Position numbers and translations under genes: made by a program. Below, piece after piece: positions 1 through 8,350 of a DNA stretch of 64,000 bases. How positions within the stretch are numbered: the first letter of the stretch is position 1; each line of letters opens with the position of its first letter. Under the pieces are notes generated by a model. The model was not told the origin of the DNA and did not search any database. It saw nothing but the letters and a program-made list of their open reading frames with translations. Source of the DNA: Hyphococcus aureus (GTDB lineage Bacteria > Pseudomonadota > Alphaproteobacteria > Caulobacterales > Parvularculaceae); the NCBI RefSeq assembly GCF_042643165.1, contig NZ_JBHRSH010000001.1:1178001-1242000 (forward strand). Direction: 5' to 3'.

Positions 1-26
1 GCGAAATCATAAGAAGGGAAAGCCAT

Positions 27-653
27 ATGTTGCGGTTTTTGTGCGCAGCATTCGCTGCAGCATTTTTGGCCTCCTGCGCCACTGGCCCGGTCGTTCGCGA
101 GAACGAGGCGGCCGCCTCTGTCGCTTTTGAGGCCTTGAAGCGCGGCGGCTATGTCATCGTTATGCGCCATGCGAACTCGCCGGGCGGACAGGTGGGGGCG
201 GTCGGGCTTTCCGAGGGCTGCAAGCTCGCGCCGGGCCGCGGCCTAGACGCCGAAGGCTTCTTTCAGGCTCGCGCCATGGGCGAAATCCTGAAGCAAAACG
301 GCGTCAAAATCGCCAAGGCCTATACCAGCCCCATGTGCCGGTCCTGGGATACGGCGGCGCTTTCAGCCGCCGGCGCGCCGGTTGAGCCGCACCCTTCGCA
401 GATCAGCGAGAAAGCGGTTGACGTCGCCGCCATGAAGGCCAAGGTGGCGAAAGAACTCGCGGCGAACCCCGGAACCAACATCATCCTCTCGAGCCACTCC
501 AACATTGCGCCGCTCTATGGCGCCACGGTGCGGCGCGGCGAGGACGAGGTTCCCTCAGGCGTCATCTGGCTCGTCCATCCCGGCGACTGGCAGGCGATTG
601 CGCGTGTCGATCTTCTGGTGCGCTATCCGAAGGTCAGCCCAGCGGTGGAGTAA
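27..653 (+). CDS. Histidine phosphatase superfamily lipoprotein
   Basis: A 208-residue protein with a lipoprotein signal peptide; the lipobox LASC ends near residue 17, so it is probably anchored to an envelope membrane facing the periplasm. The segment VIVMRHAN near residue 45 matches the RHG/RHA catalytic motif of the histidine phosphatase (phosphoglycerate-mutase-like) superfamily. The second catalytic histidine fits SSHSN near residue 157. Substrate is unknown; the family includes phosphatases of sugar phosphates, phosphoproteins and inositol phosphates. It lies about 96 bp upstream of trpB on the same strand, with no evidence of a functional link. The family call is fairly secure and the function is open. 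Confidence 0.8.
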   Translation: MLRFLCAAFAAAFLASCATGPVVRENEAAASVAFEALKRGGYVIVMRHANSPGGQVGAVGLSEGCKLAPGRGLDAEGFFQARAMGEILKQNGVKIAKAYTSPMCRSWDTAALSAAGAPVEPHPSQISEKAVDVAAMKAKVAKELAANPGTNIILSSHSNIAPLYGATVRRGEDEVPSGVIWLVHPGDWQAIARVDLLVRYPKVSPAVE

Positions 654-749
654 GGCGGGGGCCGACTTCACCGACATTCCTGAATTTGTGCAGTGCATTC
701 GCGCGTCAGGGTGTTATGACGGCGCTGACTTTTTGACGGATACCAAGAC

Positions 750-2003
750 GTGACCCAGCAACTCAACTCCTACCGCACCGGACCCGATAGCGAAGGCCGC
801 TTCGGCATTTATGGCGGGCGCTTCGTCGCCGAGACCCTGATGCCGCTCGTCCTCGCTTTGGAGAAGGAATACAATTCGGCGAAGAACGACCCCTCCTTCC
901 GGTCGGAGCTTGAGTACTACCTGAAGCACTATGTGGGCCGGCCAAGCCCGATGTATTACGCCGAGCGGTTAACCAAGTATGTCCGCGGTATGGCTGACGA
1001 AAAGTCGGGTAGCGCCGGGAAAAAAGGCGCGAAAATTTACTTCAAGCGCGACGAGCTGAACCACACCGGCGCCCACAAGATCAACAACTGCATGGGCCAG
1101 ATTCTCCTCGCCCGGCGCATGGGCAAGACCCGGATCATCGCCGAGACCGGCGCCGGGCAGCATGGCGTCGCGACGGCCACCGTCTGCGCGCGCTTCGGGC
1201 TGCCCTGCATCGTCTATATGGGCGCGACCGATGTGGAGCGTCAGAAACCAAACGTCTTCCGCATGAAGCTTCTGGGCGCGGAGGTAGTGCCGGTGACGTC
1301 AGGCACCGCGACCTTGAAAGACGCCATGAACGACGCGCTTCGCGATTGGGTCACGAATGTGGACTCAACATTCTACATCATCGGCACGGCGGCGGGCCCG
1401 CATCCCTATCCGGAGTTGGTGCGCGATTTTCAGTCGGTAATCGGCGTGGAGGCGAAAGAACAGATGAAGGAGATGGAGGGGCGCCTCCCCGACGTCATCA
1501 TGGCCTGCATCGGCGGCGGCTCGAACGCCATCGGGCTTTTCCACCCCTTCCTCGACGACAAGGATGTGGAGATCATCGGGGTCGAGGCGGCGGGCCTCGG
1601 CGTCGATACGGACAAACATGCGGCCAGTCTTACCGGCGGTAGGCCCGGCGTGTTGCACGGCAACCGGACATACCTGCTGCAGGATGAGGATGGCCAGATA
1701 CAGGACGCCCATTCCATCTCGGCCGGGCTCGATTATCCAGGCATCGGGCCTGAGCATTCCTGGCTCCATGAAACCGGCCGGGTGAAATATATTTCCGCGA
1801 CCGACAGCGAAGCGCTCGACGCGTTTCAGCTCTGCGCGAAACTCGAAGGCATCATCCCGGCGCTAGAACCCGCCCATGCGCTCGCCCGCGCCGTCGACAA
1901 GGCCATGGAGATGGACCGCGATCAGATTCTGCTGATGAATATGTGCGGCCGCGGCGACAAGGACATCTTCACAGTGATGGATTTGCTGGGCGGGGCGAGT
2001 TGA
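750..2003 (+). CDS. trpB: Tryptophan synthase beta chain
   Basis: PLP enzyme that condenses indole with L-serine to give tryptophan, normally as an alpha2-beta2 complex with TrpA in the cytoplasm. The 417 residues cover the whole family length (about 400). The PLP lysine is in HTGAHKINN near residue 108 and the phosphate-binding loop GGGSNAIG near residue 255. The start is GTG at 750, because an in-frame stop at 726-728 rules out anything upstream; the ribosome-binding site is weak. A short insertion near residues 85-95 (DEKSGSAGKK) precedes the substrate loop. No trpA or trpF is adjacent, unlike the common trpFBA order, so the alpha subunit must be elsewhere or this is a stand-alone copy. 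Confidence 0.96.
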   Translation: MTQQLNSYRTGPDSEGRFGIYGGRFVAETLMPLVLALEKEYNSAKNDPSFRSELEYYLKHYVGRPSPMYYAERLTKYVRGMADEKSGSAGKKGAKIYFKRDELNHTGAHKINNCMGQILLARRMGKTRIIAETGAGQHGVATATVCARFGLPCIVYMGATDVERQKPNVFRMKLLGAEVVPVTSGTATLKDAMNDALRDWVTNVDSTFYIIGTAAGPHPYPELVRDFQSVIGVEAKEQMKEMEGRLPDVIMACIGGGSNAIGLFHPFLDDKDVEIIGVEAAGLGVDTDKHAASLTGGRPGVLHGNRTYLLQDEDGQIQDAHSISAGLDYPGIGPEHSWLHETGRVKYISATDSEALDAFQLCAKLEGIIPALEPAHALARAVDKAMEMDRDQILLMNMCGRGDKDIFTVMDLLGGAS

Positions 2004-2019
2004 ACGCGCAGCCCACGCC

Positions 2020-3018
2020 TTAATCCCGTGCTTTGCCAACCACAATGCTGAGCGGCGAAGGCGTCTCGACAATCTCTTCGAAATCGAAACCGGCTTGATC
2101 GAATAGCACCCTGAATTCGTTGGCGGTCCGCTCGCGACCGCCCGCCATCACCATCATGTTCAGATCCATCCATTTGCCCATGTCGAATTCGGCGCTTTCA
2201 GGGATCACCGACTCCACGATCATCAGGGCGGCGCCAGGCTTCGCGGCTGCATGCACATTCTTCAAAATCGCCCGCGCCTGCGCGTCATCCCAATCGTGAA
2301 GAATCCAGCGCAAGAGATAAGCGTCGGCTTGGGGAATGTTCGAAAAGAAATCGCCGCCCAGAGGTTCCATTCGCCGATGTTCGGGCGCCTGAGTGATCAC
2401 TTGCGGCTGATCGAAAAGAACGCCGCGACAATCAGGATGCGCATCTAGAATGTCTATAAGCTGAGACCCGACCCCACCGCCAAGATCGGCGATCACTGGG
2501 AAACGGCCCCAGTCATAAGAGCCTGTCACCGCGGGCGTGATGGCGGCGGCGAGATCGCGCATCGCTTCATTGAAAACGGCGCCTTGCTCGGGATTAGCCT
2601 GCATGTATTCCCAACCTGTACAGCCGTTCAGTTCTTCAAAACCGGGTTTGCCCTCTTTGAGTGAGACCATCAGGCCGCGCCAGCCATTATTGACCATGCC
2701 GTTGGAGCTCAATGTGACGCGAAGCCATGCCCATGACGAATTCGGCGCTCTCCGGCGCAGGCATTCGCTCGCTGGCGTATTGGCGAATGCGCCGGACGAG
2801 ACTTGCGTGAAAATTCCGGTAGATTCGAGCGCGCGCAACATGCGGTAAAGACTGGACGCATGGGTTTTGGTGCGCTCAGCAAGAGCGGCGATGTCAAGCG
2901 GGCCGTCGGCAAGGTGATCAGCGATTTCCAATTCCGCCGCTGCGCCGACGGCGCAGCCTTGCCAGTAATTGTTAACGATGCCTAGAATCTGGTCCTGAGG
3001 CGAAGCCTGCTCCGACAT
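2020..3018 (-). CDS. SAM-dependent O-methyltransferase, acetylserotonin/CrtF type
   Basis: About 332 residues with the layout of plant and carotenoid type O-methyltransferases (Methyltransf_2). An N-terminal winged-helix dimerisation domain (around AERTKTHASSLYRMLRAL) is followed by a Rossmann domain. The SAM motif VIADLGGGVGS and the catalytic-histidine region WILHDWDD are present. Start ATG at 3018 follows GGGGAG at good spacing; a TTG eight codons upstream lacks one. The substrate is probably a small hydroxylated aromatic or isoprenoid; this is inference. It is a paralogue of the enzyme at 8351-9361. It lies convergent to trpB and is bounded on the far side by a remnant of a trpB 3' end, which suggests insertion. 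Confidence 0.88.
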   Translation of the reverse strand: MSEQASPQDQILGIVNNYWQGCAVGAAAELEIADHLADGPLDIAALAERTKTHASSLYRMLRALESTGIFTQVSSGAFANTPASECLRRRAPNSSWAWLRVTLSSNGMVNNGWRGLMVSLKEGKPGFEELNGCTGWEYMQANPEQGAVFNEAMRDLAAAITPAVTGSYDWGRFPVIADLGGGVGSQLIDILDAHPDCRGVLFDQPQVITQAPEHRRMEPLGGDFFSNIPQADAYLLRWILHDWDDAQARAILKNVHAAAKPGAALMIVESVIPESAEFDMGKWMDLNMMVMAGGRERTANEFRVLFDQAGFDFEEIVETPSPLSIVVGKARD

Positions 3019-3062
3019 GTGTTGTTCTCCCCTAACCGTCAAACTTTAAGCCGAGACTCTGT

Positions 3063-3095
3063 CGGCGACAAGGATATCCCCACGGTGATGGATTT
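3063..3095 (+). repeat. Remnant copy of the trpB 3' end
   Basis: These 33 bp match 1952-1984 inside trpB at 29 of 33 positions, in the same orientation. Read in frame they give GDKDIPTVMDF, against GDKDIFTVMDL in TrpB; two of the four differences are synonymous. No trpB-like sequence extends upstream of it and the similarity stops soon after. The two copies flank the O-methyltransferase gene as an imperfect direct repeat about 1.1 kb apart. The match is read directly from the sequence; that it marks an insertion or a replaced gene is inference. Confidence 0.75.
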
Positions 3096-3144
3096 CTCCG
3101 TGCGGCGCGTAATATCGGCGATCTAATTTTTGGGAGGGTAGGGC

Positions 3145-3411
3145 ATGCCGAAGAAGAATGCGAAGCCGTCCACAACCGTCGGCGTCGCCGAGCGTGGCAA
3201 TTCCGCCGAGCTGGTCACAATCGGGCCGGGGGCTGAGCTGCTTGACCGAAGGCGGGTCGAGCTGACCCATGATCTGCCAGCCATGCCTGATCACCACGAA
3301 GGGGCGTGGGCGGTGGGGCGCTATCGCGACAGCTTGCGCCACATCCATAAAATCCGACCTATCCGGTTCAGCGCGCGGAAACCAAGATCGCCTAGCCTTG
3401 GCCTCGTCTGA
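3145..3411 (+). CDS. Possible small hypothetical protein
   Basis: An 88-codon frame starting MPKKNAKPSTTVG behind a GGGAGGGTAGGGC stretch that could serve as a ribosome-binding site. The first 60 codons have a high-GC third position like neighbouring genes; the last part is arginine-rich and less gene-like. No motif, signal peptide or membrane segment is recognisable. The opposite strand also has a 100-codon frame here (3046-3348) that looks less plausible. It could equally be decayed sequence between the trpB remnant and the next gene. Confidence 0.3.
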   Translation: MPKKNAKPSTTVGVAERGNSAELVTIGPGAELLDRRRVELTHDLPAMPDHHEGAWAVGRYRDSLRHIHKIRPIRFSARKPRSPSLGLV

Positions 3412-3431
3412 AAACGCTGGATGAGCGCGAC

Positions 3432-4001
3432 ATGATCGGCATTCAAAGCGCGAATATTGCCTCGGCCCTGATAAGCCAGACGCGCGCCGCCATGGCGACC
3501 GCGCCGGTCGGGCGCGCCAATGCGGCCGTCGGCGCCAATCCGCCGGCGCTGATTGTCGATGTCTCCGGCGGCGTCAAGCGCGAGCCGGAGGGCTATGACC
3601 TCTTCAAGATCAAGCGCAATGAATCCCTTCTCGACAAACAGATCGAAATTGCGACGGAGCTTGGCGAAAGCGAAGGCGCGTTCGCCGCGGCGCTCGAAAG
3701 CGGCAACGCCAGTCAGATTGTCTCGGAGGCCTATAAATTAAACGGCCTCCTGAAAGCGGAATCCGCTCTCGCCGATGCGGTTGAAGACGCCAATCAGGAT
3801 GATGCGAAGAAAGATGTCGCCGCTCTTGAACTCGACGGAAAAGAAGCGGTGAAGGACCTCATCGATGACGCCGCCGACAGCGCCGATGAAGCGGCGGATG
3901 CAGAGAGCTCCAGCGATGACGTTGATCTCGACGCCATCGCTGAAGAGGCCGAGGCCGCAGCCGCAAAAGAGCGCGCTGACGCGGCCGCCGCCGCAGCCTA
4001 A
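3432..4001 (+). CDS. Acidic alanine-rich hypothetical protein
   Basis: A 189-residue protein of unknown family. Residues 1-50 are uncharged and rich in Ala/Ile/Ser, with no clear signal peptide (starts MIGIQSANIASALISQTRAA). Residues 55-120 look helical (SLLDKQIEIATELGESEG). The last 70 residues are strongly acidic and Ala-rich, with Asp/Glu clusters ending in an AAAAAA tail. The layout of helical centre and acidic low-complexity tail resembles small structural or regulatory proteins, but nothing identifies a role. Its base composition matches its neighbours, so it is probably a real gene. Confidence 0.6.
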   Translation: MIGIQSANIASALISQTRAAMATAPVGRANAAVGANPPALIVDVSGGVKREPEGYDLFKIKRNESLLDKQIEIATELGESEGAFAAALESGNASQIVSEAYKLNGLLKAESALADAVEDANQDDAKKDVAALELDGKEAVKDLIDDAADSADEAADAESSSDDVDLDAIAEEAEAAAAKERADAAAAAA

Positions 4002-4118
4002 GCTTTCGCTGGTGCTGACGGGCGAACGCTAAACGACAATCGCCCCGCCGCAAGAGAACCATTCTCCCGCCCTTCTGTTGCCTCTCTATGCCTGAATGAC
4101 GCTAGGCCGGAGGTTTCC

Positions 4119-4790
4119 ATGATCAGAACAGCAGTTTTCGCCGCCATGCTCGCCGCGCTTGCCGGGTGCGGCGGCGACAGAGACGAGCAAGACGACTACG
4201 TAACCGATGCGGAGCGGCTCGCGCCTCAGCCGGCGCCTGCGCCGACGCCCCGTTCCATGGCAGAGCAGGCTGAAGAGGCCGCGGACGATCCGGCGCCGGC
4301 GGCGTCTTCGGATACGCTGACCGCCGATGGCTGGAAAGGCCTGCGCATCGGCATGACGCGCGAAGAGATTACGGCGGCCTACGGTCCCGACGCCAATCCG
4401 GATGCGGTCGGCGGGCCGGACCCTGAAAGCTGCGATGAATACCGGCCGGAAAATGCGCCGGACGGATTTCTCGTCATGCTCGTCAATGAAAAGCTCGCGC
4501 GGATCAAACTGATGCGCGACGCCGATGTGAAGACGGATGCGGGACTCGGTCTCGGCGATGACGCTGATGCGGTGAAGGATGCTTATGACGGTGACGCTAT
4601 CGTCACGCCGCACAAATATGTTGAGGCGCCGGCGGAATATATCACCGTCTGGAAGACCGGTCAGACGGGTCCCGACTATGTGCAGGATGAGGCCGCGCGC
4701 GGCATTCGCTATGTCATCGGAAGCGATGGCGCAGTCGAGAGCATACAGGCCGGCGGCCCCGCGATTCAGTATGTGGAGGGGTGTCTTTAG
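4119..4790 (+). CDS. Uncharacterised lipoprotein
   Basis: A 223-residue protein with a lipoprotein signal peptide (lipobox LAGC, Cys near residue 18), then an acidic and Pro/Ala-rich linker to about residue 65. The globular C-terminal domain starts at WKGLRIGMTREEITAAYG. That G-(L/M)-T-xx-E-(V/I) pattern is typical of small lipoproteins with the BamE/SmpA-like or beta-lactamase-inhibitor-like fold, so that fold is possible but not proven. Three cysteines remain in the mature part. GGAGG sits 7 nt before the ATG. It is convergent with the flavoprotein gene at 4822. Confidence 0.7.
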   Translation: MIRTAVFAAMLAALAGCGGDRDEQDDYVTDAERLAPQPAPAPTPRSMAEQAEEAADDPAPAASSDTLTADGWKGLRIGMTREEITAAYGPDANPDAVGGPDPESCDEYRPENAPDGFLVMLVNEKLARIKLMRDADVKTDAGLGLGDDADAVKDAYDGDAIVTPHKYVEAPAEYITVWKTGQTGPDYVQDEAARGIRYVIGSDGAVESIQAGGPAIQYVEGCL

Positions 4791-4821
4791 GAGCGAGCGT
4801 TGCTGACGGGAATTGCCGCCG

Positions 4822-6402
4822 TCAGTTTTTCTTTTCCGCTTGTGCGCGGCGGATCATGACTTTGGGGTCGATGCACGATGCGCAAAGAATACCGCCCCAC
4901 ATGGCTCCGGGCACGCCGGGCGAGACCACATCCTGACCGGAAAGATAGAGGCCCTTCACGGGCGTTTTCATGCGCAGCGCATCTGAGAGCATTCGCGCTG
5001 GCGTCGCCTCGACGCCATAAAAGGCGCCCTGACGATGGCCCGTAATCGCGGCGGTCGCCAGCGGCGTCGAAAGCTCCTTGAGGACGACCAGTTTAGCAAG
5101 TTCCGGAAAATAGGCGGTGAACTGTTCGAACAGTTTTTCTTCAACCTGCGCCTTGAACGTCGCGTAACTTTCTTCGCGCTCTCCGGGCAGGCTATCCGCC
5201 CAACGCTCAACAACTGACCAATCCGTCCAGGCGATCAATTCCCCCGAGTGCTGCTGCTTCGGACCGGGTTCATGCGAAGGGTCTTTCAGGGATGCAAAAG
5301 ACGCAAACATGCCCGGCGGCGTCCCGTTGGGCGCATCGGTCCAGATGACGTCAGTCTCACCTGTCGGATAGAGCCAGTGATTGGCTTTCGTGGCGCCGGC
5401 CTCCTCGATGTCGCCTTCGAACCCGAGAAATAAGGAGAAATGGCAAAGGCTCGGGCCGAAGGAGCGAATTTCGCGCACCCATTCATCTTGGCCATGGCCG
5501 TCAGGCAGGAGCCGATCCACCGTCTCCCGGGCGCCGATATTGGAAATGACCGCGTCAGCGAAAATGTCTTCGCCGCCATCTGTCCGCACGCCGATGACGC
5601 GCCCCTCTTCCATCAAGAGTTGCTCGACCCGGACGCCCTCGCGCGCTTCGCCGCCTGCTTTGGTGATGACGGGCAGCATGTGTTCGGCAATGACGGCGGC
5701 GCCGCCTACCGGATACCATGCGCCGCATTCAAGATAGGAATGCGCGACGAGCGCGTGAACTGCGAAGCTCGCAAGGCTTGGGCGTCCACCGTGATCTCCC
5801 CACTGAGCAACAAGCGCATTCCTTAGCTGCGGATTATCAGAAACTTCCGCAGCGACCTCGGCAATTGTCCGTCCACACCATTTTTTAATGGCGCCGCTTT
5901 TCCACCATTCAATGATCTCGCCGAAAGGCTGCGGTATTGCTCGTGTCTGAAAGACTGCGTAGGCCGCCTCGCGGCCTTTGTGCACAGCGTCAAACCAGGC
6001 GTCGATTGCTTTGGCGTCGTCCGGGAACCGCTCCTTCAAATCGAGCGCATGGGCTTCGTAAGGCCGCGAAAGGGCCAACGGTTCTGCGTCGCCCAAATGG
6101 AGATAGTCATAGATCGCCCCCAACGGCGTGAGGTCGACCGGCGTATCGCAAAGCCAATCCAGCGCCTTGCGGTCAGGTTCTCCGGGGGCGAAACCGCTCA
6201 AATAATGAATGCCCGCGTCCCAGCTGAACCCGTTTCGTGAGAAACTATGGGTCTGACCGCCGAGCGTGTCATATTGTTCGAGAAGCAGCACCTTGTGACC
6301 GGTTTGGGAAAGCGCGCTTGCGGCCGCCATGCCTCCCATGCCTGACCCGATAACAATGACATCCCAGGTTTTTGCGAATTGATCGCGCTTAGGGTTGCTC
6401 AT
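4822..6402 (-). CDS. Phytoene desaturase/retinol saturase-like FAD oxidoreductase
   Basis: A 526-residue flavoprotein of the CrtI / all-trans-retinol 13,14-reductase type. The N-terminal dinucleotide motif (VIGSGMGGMAAASALS, then LLLEQYDTLGG) binds FAD. The C-terminal signature GLYLSGQDVVSPGVPGA is the second FAD contact that is characteristic of this family. Members desaturate or saturate carbon-carbon bonds in carotenoids, retinoids or other polyprenoid/lipid substrates. Which bond is handled here cannot be told from sequence, and no phytoene synthase lies in the window. The ATG at 6402 follows AAGGGGAGA. It sits beside two O-methyltransferases, an ABA4-like protein and a desaturase, which favours lipid or isoprenoid chemistry. 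Confidence 0.85.
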   Translation of the reverse strand: MSNPKRDQFAKTWDVIVIGSGMGGMAAASALSQTGHKVLLLEQYDTLGGQTHSFSRNGFSWDAGIHYLSGFAPGEPDRKALDWLCDTPVDLTPLGAIYDYLHLGDAEPLALSRPYEAHALDLKERFPDDAKAIDAWFDAVHKGREAAYAVFQTRAIPQPFGEIIEWWKSGAIKKWCGRTIAEVAAEVSDNPQLRNALVAQWGDHGGRPSLASFAVHALVAHSYLECGAWYPVGGAAVIAEHMLPVITKAGGEAREGVRVEQLLMEEGRVIGVRTDGGEDIFADAVISNIGARETVDRLLPDGHGQDEWVREIRSFGPSLCHFSLFLGFEGDIEEAGATKANHWLYPTGETDVIWTDAPNGTPPGMFASFASLKDPSHEPGPKQQHSGELIAWTDWSVVERWADSLPGEREESYATFKAQVEEKLFEQFTAYFPELAKLVVLKELSTPLATAAITGHRQGAFYGVEATPARMLSDALRMKTPVKGLYLSGQDVVSPGVPGAMWGGILCASCIDPKVMIRRAQAEKKN

Positions 6403-6588
6403 TTCGTCTCCCCTTATCGCTTGGCCGATGCAAATTCTGAATGGTCAGTATTCAGGCGAAGGAGACAAATGCATTGATCGTCGTCAAATACGCAGCATGC
6501 ACCCGCAACTCAATGAGCGTTCAGTAAATCGAAAAAGCCGATGGGAGAGGGGAATGTTGCAAAATTACTTTTCTCGATGGTCGGCCGC

Positions 6589-8238
6589 CTAATGCCCGCC
6601 GCCGAAAATTCCGGTGCGTACGGAGTAATCCACGGCCAGCGCATATTCGGGATCGTCATCTGAATCGACCAGCAATTGTCCGGCGTGATTGAGGAGCTTG
6701 TGACAATCTCGGGTCAGATGGCGCAGGCGCACAGTCTTGCCGCGCGCTTCATATTTGTAGGCCAGATCCTCAATCGCCTGCAGCGCCGACTGGTCCACCA
6801 CGCGTGAGCGCAGGAAGTCGACGATGACCACATCGGGGTCGGCGTCCGGCGTGAACAGTTCGGCAAAACCGTCGGTGGAGCCGAAGAACAGCGGCCCGTC
6901 GATCTCATAGACTTTGGCGCCTGCTTCTGTGTGGCTTTCGCGGGTGACGGCGTGGATGCGCCTTGCATTGTTCCAGGCGTAAGCGAGCGCCGAAACGATG
7001 ACGCCGACAACAACGGCGACGGCGAGGTCGTGCATCACGGTGACGGCAGTGACGAGCACAATGACAAAAGCGTCGGTCAGGGGAATGCGCCGCATGATCC
7101 GCAAGCTTTGCCAGGCGAAGGTGCCGATCACCACCATGAACATCACGCCCACCAGCGCTGCGAGCGGAATTTGCTCGATGAGCTGCGATGCAAACAGGAT
7201 GAAGGCGAGCAGGAACAAGGCCGCCGAAATGCCGGACAGGCGCGTACGTCCGCCCGATTTCACATTGATCATGGACTGGCCGATCATCGCGCAGCCGCCC
7301 ATGCCGCCGAAAAATCCGGTGACGAGATTGGCCGTCCCTTGCGCTACGCATTCGCGCGAGGCGCCGCCGCGCTGATGAGTAATCTCTCCGACGAGATTCA
7401 ATGTCAGGAGGCTTTCGATAAGGCCGATGGCGGCGAGGATCAGCGCATAGGGAAATATGATTTCCAGCGTTTCCAGATTGAGCGGCACCATCGGCAGGTG
7501 GAGCGCCGGCAGGCCGCCCTTGATCGAGGCGAGGTCGCCAACGCGCGGCGCATCGAGGCCGAGCGCGAGAACGATGGCGGTGGTGAGCGCGATACCGGCC
7601 AGCGGCGCCGGAATCGCTTTGGTGAGTTTCGGCGTCGCCCAGATGACGGCCATGGTCAGCGCGGTCAGCGCCAGCATGATGACCAGCGGCGCCCCGGTCA
7701 TCCATTCGCCGGTGACGCCCATGGCGTGCCCTTCGCCGGCGCCAGCCGCGGCGCTGCCCGGAACCTGGAACTGGCTGAGCTGCGCGAGGAAGATAACGAT
7801 GGCGAGCCCGTTGACGAAACCGAGCATAACCGGATGTGGCACCAGGCGGATAAACTTTCCGAGGCGAAACAGCCCTGCGAGAATCTGTATGACGCCCATC
7901 AAAACGACGGTCGCGAACAGATATTCAACGCCATGATCGGCGACCAGCGCCACCATGACGACGGCGAGCGCGCCAGTGGCGCCGGAGATCATGCCCGGCC
8001 GGCCGCCCGCGAGCGCGGTGATCAGACCGACGATGAACGCCGCATAAAGACCCACCAGCGGATGCACGCCCGCAACAAAAGCAAAGGCAACCGCTTCGGG
8101 CACCAGCGCCAGGGCGACGGTGAGTCCGGACAGCACTTCCGTTTTCATCAGGCCCGGAGTGAATTTTTTGAGATCGGGCGCCGTCCAGTCGGCAAAGGTC
8201 AAACGTTCAGCGAACGCAGCGAAGGTTGTTTTCGTCAC
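6589..8238 (-). CDS. SulP-family anion transporter with STAS domain
   Basis: Inner-membrane secondary transporter of the SulP (SLC26) family, which moves sulfate, bicarbonate or dicarboxylates. The N-terminal segment VALALVPEAVAFAFVAG matches the first conserved helix pair. GGMGGCAMIGQSMINVKSG is the conserved loop of the family. About a dozen hydrophobic segments fill residues 20-400, and a STAS domain follows (VDFLRSRVVDQSALQAIEDL). I place the start at GTG 8238, with AGGG seven bases before it, giving 549 residues. The frame continues to an ATG at 8313 without a convincing ribosome-binding site. The substrate is not determinable. Confidence 0.9.
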   Translation of the reverse strand: MTKTTFAAFAERLTFADWTAPDLKKFTPGLMKTEVLSGLTVALALVPEAVAFAFVAGVHPLVGLYAAFIVGLITALAGGRPGMISGATGALAVVMVALVADHGVEYLFATVVLMGVIQILAGLFRLGKFIRLVPHPVMLGFVNGLAIVIFLAQLSQFQVPGSAAAGAGEGHAMGVTGEWMTGAPLVIMLALTALTMAVIWATPKLTKAIPAPLAGIALTTAIVLALGLDAPRVGDLASIKGGLPALHLPMVPLNLETLEIIFPYALILAAIGLIESLLTLNLVGEITHQRGGASRECVAQGTANLVTGFFGGMGGCAMIGQSMINVKSGGRTRLSGISAALFLLAFILFASQLIEQIPLAALVGVMFMVVIGTFAWQSLRIMRRIPLTDAFVIVLVTAVTVMHDLAVAVVVGVIVSALAYAWNNARRIHAVTRESHTEAGAKVYEIDGPLFFGSTDGFAELFTPDADPDVVIVDFLRSRVVDQSALQAIEDLAYKYEARGKTVRLRHLTRDCHKLLNHAGQLLVDSDDDPEYALAVDYSVRTGIFGGGH

Positions 8239-8350
8239 GGATGGGCCCTGTGCAGTGTGAGGGAGAAAGGAAGGCGAGGCTCTCCATAGACTATTCATGC
8301 TGCAATGCAACATCTCTCATTCGAGGAAGGGCGGGCGGTTAGCCGTGATC

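Noticed and set aside
6931..8289. 452-codon frame on the plus strand
   Set aside because: It lies wholly opposite the SulP transporter, and its product is an Asp/Arg/His-rich shadow with no protein-like pattern.
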